A stretch of DNA of 64,000 nucleotides from Allobosea sp. BK604 (lineage in GTDB: Bacteria > Pseudomonadota > Alphaproteobacteria > Rhizobiales > Beijerinckiaceae), in contig NZ_SLZF01000006.1 of NCBI RefSeq assembly GCF_004341515.1, positions 186,001-250,000 on the forward strand, read 5' to 3'. Both the position numbers and the translations under genes were made by a program. How positions within the stretch are numbered: the first letter of the stretch is position 1; each line of letters opens with the position of its first letter. Below are positions 23,764 through 31,384 of the stretch, piece by piece. The notes under the pieces are model-generated. The model was not told the origin of the DNA and searched no databases. It saw nothing but the letters and a program-made list of their open reading frames with translations.

Positions 23764-23845
23764 GAGCTTCTCCCTCGGCTATCCACCAGTTTTGACAAGC
23801 GCCCCGGTTCCGGAACAATCAACGCCGTGCGCGACGACCAGCGCA

Positions 23846-23867
23846 ATTAGTTGCAAGTGAAACTAAT
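23846..23867. promoter_or_regulatory. palindromic operator, probable MarR site
   Basis: A 22-bp imperfect palindrome: ATTAGTT (23846-23852) mirrors AACTAAT (23861-23867), with CA/TG inside; 9 of 11 pairs match. It overlaps the ATG of the MarR gene at 23866 and lies in the hmgA-marR gap. Size and A/T-ended symmetry fit a MarR-family operator. Binding here would block marR and could also affect hmgA. Confidence 0.65.
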
Positions 23868-24354
23868 GTCAACGAACCTGCCTTCCACGCAAGACCTGCT
23901 GCATCTCGAACTCTTCCTGCCCTACCGGCTCAATGTCGTCGGCTCCTTCGCGAGCCGGGCGCTCGGGCGCATCTACGACGAGCGTTTCGGCATCGGCATC
24001 CCGGAATGGCGCGTCATCGCGCAGCTCGGCGAATTCGGCCGGCTGACCTCGCGCGACATCGGCGAGCTGTCGCAGATGCACAAGACCAAGGTATCACGGG
24101 CCGTCACCGAATTGGAGAAGCGCGGCTTCATCACCCGCAGCGAGAACCGGCAGGACCGGCGCGAATCCTTCATCGCGCTGACGGCGCCGGGCGCGCGGAT
24201 CTATGCCGAGATCGTGCCGCTGGCGCTCGCCTTCCAGGCGCGCTGGACGGAAGGGCTGGCGCCGGAGGAACTGCGCGTGTTCGAGCGCGTGCTTTCGATC
24301 CTGACCGAGCGCGGCCGCCATCTCGCCGGCACCTATCACGAAAACGAGCGCTAG
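23866..24354 (+). CDS. MarR family transcriptional regulator of the homogentisate genes
   Basis: A 162-aa winged-helix regulator. The recognition region reads LTSRDIGELSQMHKTKVSRAVTELEKRGFI (about residues 61-90), followed by the wing RSENRQDRRESFIALT with the conserved DxR. Dimerisation helices lie at both ends. ATG 23866 was chosen; TTG 23851 is an in-frame alternative that lies inside the operator. Divergent from hmgA, it probably represses hmgA and itself until homogentisate or a related acid binds. Pseudomonas uses an IclR-type regulator for this task, so the family differs. Confidence 0.88.
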   Translation: MSTNLPSTQDLLHLELFLPYRLNVVGSFASRALGRIYDERFGIGIPEWRVIAQLGEFGRLTSRDIGELSQMHKTKVSRAVTELEKRGFITRSENRQDRRESFIALTAPGARIYAEIVPLALAFQARWTEGLAPEELRVFERVLSILTERGRHLAGTYHENER

Positions 24355-24370
24355 GGCAGTTGGGGCGTGG

Positions 24371-24466
24371 TCTTGTCGCAGAAGTGGGAACCACTCCTGC
24401 GGAACAGGCTGCAATTGCCGCACCCCGGCAAATATGCCATGCGGGAGCCGGTAAAGCCGGTTCCCG
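24371..24466. repeat. decayed family B repeat plus hairpin downstream of marR
   Basis: CGCAGAAGTGG...CCACTCCTGCGGAACA (within 24371-24411) resembles the family B element at 21173-21215. After it, CGGGAGCCGG (24442-24451) pairs with CCGGTTCCCG (24457-24466) with one G-T mismatch. The hairpin may terminate the marR transcript; no T-run is seen. Confidence 0.55.
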
Positions 24467-24588
24467 AATCTGTGCGGAGCCGTCGCAGGCGCTGTCCATA
24501 GTTCCGTCGCGTTTGGCGGTTGGTGTTGCAGCCGAACGATCTCCAGCTGCGGTGGATCGAACAAGCAGGTGATGTGGCCGGACCGGCG

Positions 24589-25785
24589 ATGAAATTGCTT
24601 AGACTTCCCAGACGCCTCGGTACGATGCTGATCGCCTTCGCCGCGATGAGCGGCGCCGCCTTTGCTCAATCCCCGGCCTGCAACGCCTGGCGCTCGGAGC
24701 TTGCCAGCCTCCAGGGCCAGCGCGGCGGCGGCGATGCGCGAGCGGCGCAGCAGGCCCAGCGCATCGGCGCGCAGCTTTCCCAGCTCGCCGGCCAGTTCCG
24801 CTCGATGGGCTGCGAGCGTGGCGGCTTCCTGTTCTTCGGCGAGCAGCCGCCACCGCAATGCGGCGGCATCCGCGCCCAGATGAACCAGCTCCAGGCGCAA
24901 TATCAGGCCTGGCAGCGCCAGGCCCAGGGCGGCGGCGTCGACCAGCGCCGCGCCCAGCTGCAGGCGATGATCGACGGCAATTGCCGGGCGCAGCCGGAGC
25001 GTCGCGGCTTCTTCGAGACGATCTTCGGCGTCGATCCGCGCCGCCCGGCCGAGCTCGATTCGGGCCTGCCCGAGCTCGACCCCGATCAGCCGACACAGCC
25101 GACCGAGGACAGGCCACGCCAGGGCGGCCCCTACACGGTCTGCGTCAGGACCTGCGACGGCTTCTTCTTCCCGCTCGCCAACAGCCCGGGCGGCAGCAGC
25201 GGCCAGGACGAGATGTGCCAGGCGCTGTGCCCGGGCACAGAAACTTTCGCGTTCGGCATGTCGAGCGGCGGCGATATCCAGAACGCCGTCCAGCGCTCGA
25301 CCGGCACACCCTATTCCTCGCTGCCCAACGCCGGAAAATACACCCGCAGCTTCGACGCCGCCTGTACCTGCAAGACGCGAGGCGAGAGCTGGGTGCAGGT
25401 GCTGCGCAATGCCGAGGACCTGCTCGAGAAGCGCAAGGGCGACATCATCGTCACCGAGCAGCGCTCGCTCGAGATGTCGCGGCCGAAGGTGGATCCCAAG
25501 GCCGATCCGAAGACCGACCCCAAGCGCAAGCCCCAGACCCCGGCACCGGTTCCGACCTCGGCCTCGGCCGACCCGACGGATGTGCCGATGCCCTCCGAGA
25601 ACTCGCCGACCTCCGGCACCGAATCGGCCGGCATGGGCCCGCAGACCGTCGAGCCCGACAAGACCGTCCAGCAGGGCGACGGGCTGAAGAAGGAAAGCAA
25701 GAGCGTCACCGGCGAGCGCCGTACCGTCCGCATCGTGGCGCCGAATCTCGCGCCCAATCTCGGCCCCGCGAACGCACGGCCCTGA
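24589..25785 (+). CDS. DUF2865 domain protein, secreted
   Basis: A 398-aa exported protein. Signal peptide LGTMLIAFAAMSGAAFAQ ends near residue 27. A Gln/Ala-rich helical region (about 30-145, possible coiled coil) is followed by the DUF2865 core with its cysteine pattern: TVCVRTCDGFFFPL, then EMCQALCPGTETFAF and CTCKTRGE. The C-terminal 110 residues are Pro/Lys/Asp-rich with a repeated DPK motif and look disordered. The family is common in Hyphomicrobiales and its role is unknown, probably in the envelope. ATG 24589 begins the signal peptide. Confidence 0.85.
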   Translation: MKLLRLPRRLGTMLIAFAAMSGAAFAQSPACNAWRSELASLQGQRGGGDARAAQQAQRIGAQLSQLAGQFRSMGCERGGFLFFGEQPPPQCGGIRAQMNQLQAQYQAWQRQAQGGGVDQRRAQLQAMIDGNCRAQPERRGFFETIFGVDPRRPAELDSGLPELDPDQPTQPTEDRPRQGGPYTVCVRTCDGFFFPLANSPGGSSGQDEMCQALCPGTETFAFGMSSGGDIQNAVQRSTGTPYSSLPNAGKYTRSFDAACTCKTRGESWVQVLRNAEDLLEKRKGDIIVTEQRSLEMSRPKVDPKADPKTDPKRKPQTPAPVPTSASADPTDVPMPSENSPTSGTESAGMGPQTVEPDKTVQQGDGLKKESKSVTGERRTVRIVAPNLAPNLGPANARP

Positions 25786-26188
25786 GGGGCGCCTCGCCGT
25801 GCTCGCCCTTGTGGTAAGCATCCACGTCTTGAACACCGCCCTGCATCAAGGAAGACGTGGATGGTCGGGACAAGCCCGACCATGACGGGAAAGGCCGTAC
25901 CCAGTCCCTGGATTGCTTCGTCGCTGCGCTCCTCGCAATGACGGACTGCGCATCGGCCCGAAAACTGGATTGCCGTTTTCGGAACAAGCCGATGCGATGA
26001 CAGGAAGCTCGATCATCGGACCGATGATCAAGCCATGCGTTTTTGTGAGCCCGGCCACGCCCCTCACTTCCTCGAAAGCATGGAACGCATGGCCTAGATG
26101 TCTTCCATAACCCGGCCTGTCCCGCTGCCGGAATCGGCCTGTGGTCCGATGTCTGGCGGCGCCGCGTGGCCCTTGCGGAGGCATGCCC
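25786..26188. repeat. intergenic mosaic of five different palindromic repeats
   Basis: No gene is visible in this 403-bp gap. In order: ATCCACGTCTT/AAGACGTGGAT (25820-25830 and 25852-25862); ATGGTCGGG/CCCGACCAT (25861-25883); a family C half-unit (25907-25944); an inverted family A element with CGCATCGGC/GCCGATGCG ends (25949-25996); and GATCATCGG/CCGATGATC (26011-26029). Adjacent elements touch or overlap, as if each had inserted beside the last. The remainder up to the next gene holds its promoter, which I cannot pinpoint. Confidence 0.75.
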
Positions 26189-27511
26189 ATGTCCGAATCG
26201 ACCGCGAACCCCCATCAGGGCCTCGACGTCGCCGACACCACCCGCCGGCTGAAGGCGATCTTCATCGGTTCGGTCGGCAACCTCGTCGAATGGTATGATT
26301 TCTACGCCTACACCGCCTTTGCGCTCTATTTCGCGCCGAAATTCTTCCCCTCGGCCGATCCGGTGGTGCAGCAGCTCAACGCCGCCACGCTCTTCGCCGC
26401 CGGCTTCATCGTGCGGCCGCTCGGCGGCTGGCTCTTCGGCCATCTCGCCGATCGCTATGGGCGGCGCCTTTCGCTGACCATCTCGGTGCTGATGATGTGC
26501 TTCGGCTCGCTGATCATCGCGCTGACCCCGACCTATGCGACGATCGGCTTTGCGGCTCCGGCCCTGCTCGCGCTCGCCCGCATCATCGAGGGCCTGAGCC
26601 TCGGCGGCGAATATGGCGCCAGCGCCACCTATCTCACCGAAATCGCAGATCCGAACCATCGCGGCTTCTATTCGAGCTTCCAGTACGTGACGCTGATCGG
26701 CGGCCAGCTCACCGCCATCCTGGTGCTGCTCCTGCTGCAGAATGTCTTCCTGACGCATGATCAGCTGGTCGAATGGGGCTGGCGCATCCCCTTCGTCATC
26801 GGCGCGCTGCTCGCGACCACCGCCATGTACATGCGCCGCGACATGCACGAGACCGATTCCTTCATCGAGGCCAGCAAGTCGGGGAAGAAGCGGGAGAGCT
26901 CGCTGCGCGGCCTGCTCAACTATCCGCGCGAGGTCGCGATCGTGGTCGGCCTCACCGCCGGCGGCACGGCGGCCTTCTACACCTTCACCACCTATATGCA
27001 GACCTTCGTGAAGCAGACGGTCGGCCTTTCCGACATCACGACGACCTATGTCATCGCCGGCTCGCTGATCTTCGCCTCGCTGCTGCAGCCGGTCTATGGC
27101 GCGCTCTCGGACCGGATCGGCCGCAAGCCGCTGCTGATCTTCTTCGGCGTCGCGGGCACGCTCCTGACCGTCCCGATCCTGACCTACCTGTCGCAGACCA
27201 AGTCGCCCTGGGTCGCCTTCCTGCTGATCTCCGGCGCCTGGGTCTTCGTCGCCGGCTATACCTCGATCAATGCGGTGGTGAAGGCCGAGCTGTTCCCGAC
27301 CTCGATCCGCGCCACGGGCGTCGCCGTGCCCTATGCGCTGACGGTCTCGATCTTCGGCGGCACGGCGCCTGCCATCGCGCTGTTCTTCAAGCAGCAGGGC
27401 CATGAGGAATGGTTCTACTACTACCTCTCGGCCGTGATCTTCATCTCGCTGCTGGTCTACTCGACCATGCGCGACACCAAGCATGAATCGGCGATGCACC
27501 GGCACGAGTGA
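26189..27511 (+). CDS. MFS transporter of the metabolite:H+ symporter (MHS) family
   Basis: A 440-aa inner-membrane symporter with 12 predicted helices. MHS signatures are present: GNLVEWYDFYAYTAF in helix 1, the loop GHLADRYGRRLSLT between helices 2 and 3, and ALSDRIGRKPLL in the second half. The segment ARIIEGLSLGGEYGASATYL is typical of the alpha-ketoglutarate/citrate/proline-betaine group. ATG 26189 has GGAGG 7 bases upstream; ATG 26183 is too close to that site. The substrate is probably a dicarboxylate or similar organic acid, but none can be assigned. It stands alone. Confidence 0.9.
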   Translation: MSESTANPHQGLDVADTTRRLKAIFIGSVGNLVEWYDFYAYTAFALYFAPKFFPSADPVVQQLNAATLFAAGFIVRPLGGWLFGHLADRYGRRLSLTISVLMMCFGSLIIALTPTYATIGFAAPALLALARIIEGLSLGGEYGASATYLTEIADPNHRGFYSSFQYVTLIGGQLTAILVLLLLQNVFLTHDQLVEWGWRIPFVIGALLATTAMYMRRDMHETDSFIEASKSGKKRESSLRGLLNYPREVAIVVGLTAGGTAAFYTFTTYMQTFVKQTVGLSDITTTYVIAGSLIFASLLQPVYGALSDRIGRKPLLIFFGVAGTLLTVPILTYLSQTKSPWVAFLLISGAWVFVAGYTSINAVVKAELFPTSIRATGVAVPYALTVSIFGGTAPAIALFFKQQGHEEWFYYYLSAVIFISLLVYSTMRDTKHESAMHRHE

Positions 27512-27521
27512 GCATGCCCAG

Positions 27522-27547
27522 GGGGTGGCGAGCGGGATCGCCACCCC
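27522..27547 (+). terminator. hairpin after the MFS gene
   Basis: GGGGTGGCGA (27522-27531) pairs with TCGCCACCCC (27538-27547) around a 6-base loop, starting 11 bases after the stop codon. The T-tract is weak. Confidence 0.65.
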
Positions 27548-27722
27548 TGATCGGTTACGGAGGGCTCGGTCGGCGGCCGGGCGCGCCTCAGTGAGAGCCT
27601 GAAGGGGATATCGATTCGACAGCGATTCATCTGCCACGAAGGTCGCTTTGCCTGACCGTACGCCTGCGGAACCTCAGCGCCGCAGCGTCGTTGGTTCGGC
27701 AAGACATACTGTCAGGAGATGA

Positions 27723-28124
27723 ATGATGATGAAGAAGCTTGCATTCGCCGCTGTGCTGGCCGTGCTGCCTGTCACCGCTTTCGCCCAGAGCAGCGGCGTC
27801 GTGGTCCGCGATCCCACTGGCGGCTCGACCCGCGATCCGGCGCTGGGTGTCGGAACGGTCGAGGTTCCGCTGACGCGTGACCCGGCCGGTGGCACGATGG
27901 TCGACGATACCCCTCGCTTCCGGACCTATGTGATGGAACAGCACCTGCCATCCTATAGCTATGCTCCCCCGATGGCGGTCGGAACGGTGCTGCCGGATGA
28001 CGGGGTCGTCTATCGCGAGGTCCCGGTCGAATACGGCGCGCAGGGCTATCGCTACACGGTGGTGAACGGGCGCACCGTCCTGGTCGAGCCGGGCACCCGC
28101 CGGATCGTCCAGATCATCAACTGA
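27723..28124 (+). CDS. DUF1236 domain protein, secreted
   Basis: A 133-aa exported protein. Signal peptide KKLAFAAVLAVLPVTAFAQ, then a Gly/Asp/Thr linker and the DUF1236 C-terminal block ending GYRYTVVNGRTVLVEPGT followed by RRIVQIIN. The family is common in Hyphomicrobiales; function unknown, thought periplasmic. Three consecutive ATG codons (27723, 27726, 27729) follow CAGGAG; the second or third has the best spacing. A strong terminator follows. Confidence 0.85.
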   Translation: MMMKKLAFAAVLAVLPVTAFAQSSGVVVRDPTGGSTRDPALGVGTVEVPLTRDPAGGTMVDDTPRFRTYVMEQHLPSYSYAPPMAVGTVLPDDGVVYREVPVEYGAQGYRYTVVNGRTVLVEPGTRRIVQIIN

Positions 28125-28145
28125 CCGGGCCTCTATCCGACTGAA

Positions 28146-28178
28146 AGAAAGCCCGCCCCATCATGGGGCGGGCTTTCT
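28146..28178. terminator. rho-independent terminator between DUF1236 gene and gltX
   Basis: AGAAAGCCCGCCCCA (28146-28160) and TGGGGCGGGCTTTCT (28164-28178) form a perfect 15-bp stem with a TCA loop. A family A-derived hairpin, AGCGGCTTT/AAAGCCGCT (28210-28231), follows and may end the gltX transcript from the other side. Confidence 0.85.
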
Positions 28179-28253
28179 GCGCGATCAGCAGATCGGCCCG
28201 AACGTGGGTAGCGGCTTTCGGAAAAGCCGCTGCGAAGACAGGGAGCCGGGGCG

Positions 28254-29594
28254 TCAGGCTGCCTCGCCCTGCAACCGCTGCAGAGCCTTCTCGCGCCCGA
28301 TCAGCGGCAGCAGAGCCGCCAGCTCCGGGCCATGGTCAAGCCCGGTCAGCGCCTGGCGCAGCGGCATGAACAGCGCCTTGCCCTTGGCGCCGGTGGCGGC
28401 GCCGACGGCCTGCGTCCAGCTCTTCCAGGTCGTCGCATCGAAGGGCCCGGGCGGCAGCAGCGAGGCCGCGGTCGCGGCGAAGGCGGGATCGGCGATGACC
28501 GGCAGCAGCGGCCCCTGCACGACCTGCCACCAATCCTTCGCTTCGGCGAGCCTGGCGAGATTGCCGCGCACGGCGAGCCAGAAATTCTCGCCGCCTTCGA
28601 CGCCGAGCGCCTGCAGGCGCTGCGCCACCGCCTCATACGGCAGCTGATGCAAGGTCCGGGCGCTGAGCGCGTCCAGCTCATGCTCGTCGAACTTGGCGGG
28701 TGCGCGCGAGACATGGCCGAGATCAACGAGGCCGGCGAGCTCGTCGAGGCTCGAGACCGGCCGGACGGAATCGGACGAGCCGACCAGGACCGCGAGCGCC
28801 GCGACGGCCAGCGCCTCGACGCCGGAGTCGCGCAGGCCGCGCAGCGAGAGATGGCCGAGGCGTTTCGACAGCCCCTCGCCGCTCGCCGTGGTCAGCAGGT
28901 TGACATGGCCGAAGGCCGGCAGGGCTGCGCCCAGCGCCTCGAAGATCTGGATATGGACGGCCGTGTTGGTGACGTGGTCCTCGCCCCGGATGATATGCGT
29001 GATGCCGGTGGCGATGTCGTCGACCACCGAAGGCAGGTGGTAGAGATAGCTGCCATCCTCGCGGATCAGCACCTGGTCTGACAGCGACGCGCAATCGACA
29101 TGGGCCTCGCCGCGCACCAGATCGTTCCAGGCCACGACACGGGCATCGAGCTTGAAGCGCCAATGCGGCTTGCGGCCTTCCGCCTCAAGCGCGGCGCGCT
29201 CGGCGGCCGTCAGCTTCAGGGCCGCGCGGTCGTAGATCGGCGGCTGGCCGCGGGCGAGCTGGCGCTTGCGGCGGCGATCGAGCTCGTCGGCCGTCTCGTA
29301 GCAGGGATAGAGCCGGCCCGACTCGCGCAGCCGCCGCGCTGCATCCTCGTAGAGCGCGACGCGGTCGGACTGGCGGAAGGTCTCGTCCGGGATGATGCCG
29401 AGCCAGGCCAGATCCTCGGCGATGGCATCGGCGAATTCGGCCTTCGAGCGCGCGATATCGGTATCGTCATAGCGCAGCAGGAAGCGCCCGCCATGCCGGC
29501 GCGCGAACAGCCAGTTGAACAGCGCGGGCCGCGCATTGCCGATATGGAGATAGCCGGTCGGCGACGGCGCGAAACGAACGAGCGGAGTGGTCAT
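28254..29594 (-). CDS. gltX: glutamate--tRNA ligase
   Basis: Class I synthetase, 446 aa, charging tRNA-Glu (and perhaps tRNA-Gln, which is then amidated). The HIGH motif is YLHIGNARPALFNWL at about residues 16-30, the KMSKS loop is LSKRLGHLS, and the anticodon-binding domain fills the C-terminal third. Alphaproteobacteria often carry two GltX paralogues with different tRNA preference; the LSKRLG form suggests this is one of such a pair, to be confirmed from the rest of the genome. The ATG complementary to 29592-29594 begins MTTPLVRFAPSPTG, the family's usual N-terminus. Confidence 0.93.
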   Translation of the reverse strand: MTTPLVRFAPSPTGYLHIGNARPALFNWLFARRHGGRFLLRYDDTDIARSKAEFADAIAEDLAWLGIIPDETFRQSDRVALYEDAARRLRESGRLYPCYETADELDRRRKRQLARGQPPIYDRAALKLTAAERAALEAEGRKPHWRFKLDARVVAWNDLVRGEAHVDCASLSDQVLIREDGSYLYHLPSVVDDIATGITHIIRGEDHVTNTAVHIQIFEALGAALPAFGHVNLLTTASGEGLSKRLGHLSLRGLRDSGVEALAVAALAVLVGSSDSVRPVSSLDELAGLVDLGHVSRAPAKFDEHELDALSARTLHQLPYEAVAQRLQALGVEGGENFWLAVRGNLARLAEAKDWWQVVQGPLLPVIADPAFAATAASLLPPGPFDATTWKSWTQAVGAATGAKGKALFMPLRQALTGLDHGPELAALLPLIGREKALQRLQGEAA

Positions 29595-29883
29595 GGCAGG
29601 GCTTATGCCGCTTCTGCCCGCGGCCGACAATCGCCCTCGTCGGAACGTCGCGCGGGCAGATGATGACCCCGCTCGCAAGCGCAGGACGAACCACCCCTAT
29701 TCCCGCAGCGCAGAATGATCGGTGTTGCATCGCAGCACAGCTCGCCGCTACGGTTAGTCATTCGACTGGACCCGGTGAAATTCCGGGTGGCTCTTCCGGC
29801 CGCCGATCCGCCGGACAACGCAACTGACCATTCCCTTCCGCCCGCCCACCAGCGGACGCGGACGTCTCTTGCGGATTTTTCCC

Positions 29884-31359
29884 ATGCCCCAGCATTCCCC
29901 TTACTACCGCCAGTGGTTCTCCAATATTCGCGGCGACATCCTGTCCGGCATCGTCGTCGCGCTCGCGCTGATTCCCGAAGCGATCGGCTTTTCCGTCATC
30001 GCCGGCGTCGATCCCAAGGTCGGGCTCTTCGCCTCCTTCGCCATCGCCTGCGTCTCCGCCTTCGTCGGTGGGCGGCCCGGCATGATCTCGGCGGCAACCG
30101 CGGCGACAGCCGTGCTGATGGTGACCTTGGTCAAGCAGCACGGGCTGAACTATCTCTTCGCCGCGACGATCCTGATGGGGTTGCTGCAGATCGCGGCAGG
30201 CTTCCTGAAGCTCGGCCGCCTGATGAATTTCGTCTCGCGCTCGGTCATCACCGGCTTCGTCAATGCGCTCGCCATCCTGATCTTCATGGCGCAGCTGCCG
30301 GAACTGATCGGCGTGCCCAGCCTGACCTATGCGATGATCGCCGCCGCGCTCGCGATCATCTACCTGTTTCCCTATGTGACCAAGGCGATCCCCTCGCCGC
30401 TCGTCGCGATCATCGTATTGACGGCGGTTACGTGGTCGATGGGCCTGAACCTGCGCACGGTCGGCGATCTCGGCGAACTGCCCGCGACCTTGCCGGTCTT
30501 CGCGCTGCCGCAGGTCCCGCTGACCTTCGAGACGCTGCAGATCATCTTCCCGTACTCGCTGGCGCTGGCGGCCGTCGGCCTGCTCGAATCGCTGCTGACG
30601 GCGCAGATCGTCGACGACCTGACCGACACCCAGAGCAACAAGAACCAGGAATGCTTCGGCCAGGGCGCGAGCAACATCGCCTCGGCGCTGATCGGCGGCA
30701 TGGGCGGCTGCGCCATGATCGGCCAGTCGGGCATCAATATCGCCTCGGGCGGGCGCGGCCGGCTCTCGACCTTCGTCGCCGGCGCCTTCCTGCTCGTCCT
30801 GATCCTCGTGCTCGACGATCTCGTGCGGATCATCCCCATGGCGGCGCTGGTCGCGGTGATGATCATGGTCTCGGTCGGCACCTTCTCCTGGCGCTCGATC
30901 CTCGATCTCAGGCGTAATCCACCGACATCCTCGATCGTGATGCTGGCGACCGTGGTCACCGTCGTCGCGACGCATGATCTCGCCAAGGGCGTCATCGTCG
31001 GCGTGCTGCTGTCGGGGGTGTTCTTCGCCGGAAAGGTGGCACGGCTGGTCAAGGTCGAGCTACTCGGCGACGCCGAACGGCGCCGCTATGTCGTGCGCGG
31101 CCAGATCTTCTTCGCCTCGACCGAAAGCTTCCTGCGCGGCTTCGATTTCGAGGAGGCGCCGGGCCAGGTCAGCATCGACGTCTCCCATGCCCATTTTTGG
31201 GACATCAGCGCCGTCGGCGCGCTCGACAAGGCCGTGCTCAAGTTCCGCCGTGGCGGCGCCGAGGTCGAGGTGATCGGCCTCAACGAGGCAAGCGCGACGA
31301 TGGTCGACCGCTTCGCGCTGCACGACAAGGATGGAGCAAGTTCGGCCCCGGCGCATTGA
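29884..31359 (+). CDS. SulP family anion permease with STAS domain
   Basis: A 491-aa SLC26/SulP transporter. The membrane domain (about residues 1-375) starts with the family's helix-1 signature region DILSGIVVALALIPEAIGFS and contains GGMGGCAMIGQSGIN. A cytoplasmic STAS domain (about 385-480) ends the protein. Members carry sulfate, bicarbonate or dicarboxylates; no neighbouring sulfur or carbonic anhydrase gene decides between them. ATG 29884 gives MPQHSPYYRQW; the frame opens only slightly earlier at a TTG without ribosome site. Divergent from gltX and convergent with nadE. Confidence 0.9.
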   Translation: MPQHSPYYRQWFSNIRGDILSGIVVALALIPEAIGFSVIAGVDPKVGLFASFAIACVSAFVGGRPGMISAATAATAVLMVTLVKQHGLNYLFAATILMGLLQIAAGFLKLGRLMNFVSRSVITGFVNALAILIFMAQLPELIGVPSLTYAMIAAALAIIYLFPYVTKAIPSPLVAIIVLTAVTWSMGLNLRTVGDLGELPATLPVFALPQVPLTFETLQIIFPYSLALAAVGLLESLLTAQIVDDLTDTQSNKNQECFGQGASNIASALIGGMGGCAMIGQSGINIASGGRGRLSTFVAGAFLLVLILVLDDLVRIIPMAALVAVMIMVSVGTFSWRSILDLRRNPPTSSIVMLATVVTVVATHDLAKGVIVGVLLSGVFFAGKVARLVKVELLGDAERRRYVVRGQIFFASTESFLRGFDFEEAPGQVSIDVSHAHFWDISAVGALDKAVLKFRRGGAEVEVIGLNEASATMVDRFALHDKDGASSAPAH

Positions 31360-31384
31360 GCGGTACCGGCCGGGGCTCAGAGCC

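Noticed and set aside
24520..24588. TTG start for the DUF2865 protein
   Set aside because: The extra 23 residues precede the signal peptide and are not typical of an exported protein; ATG 24589 was preferred.
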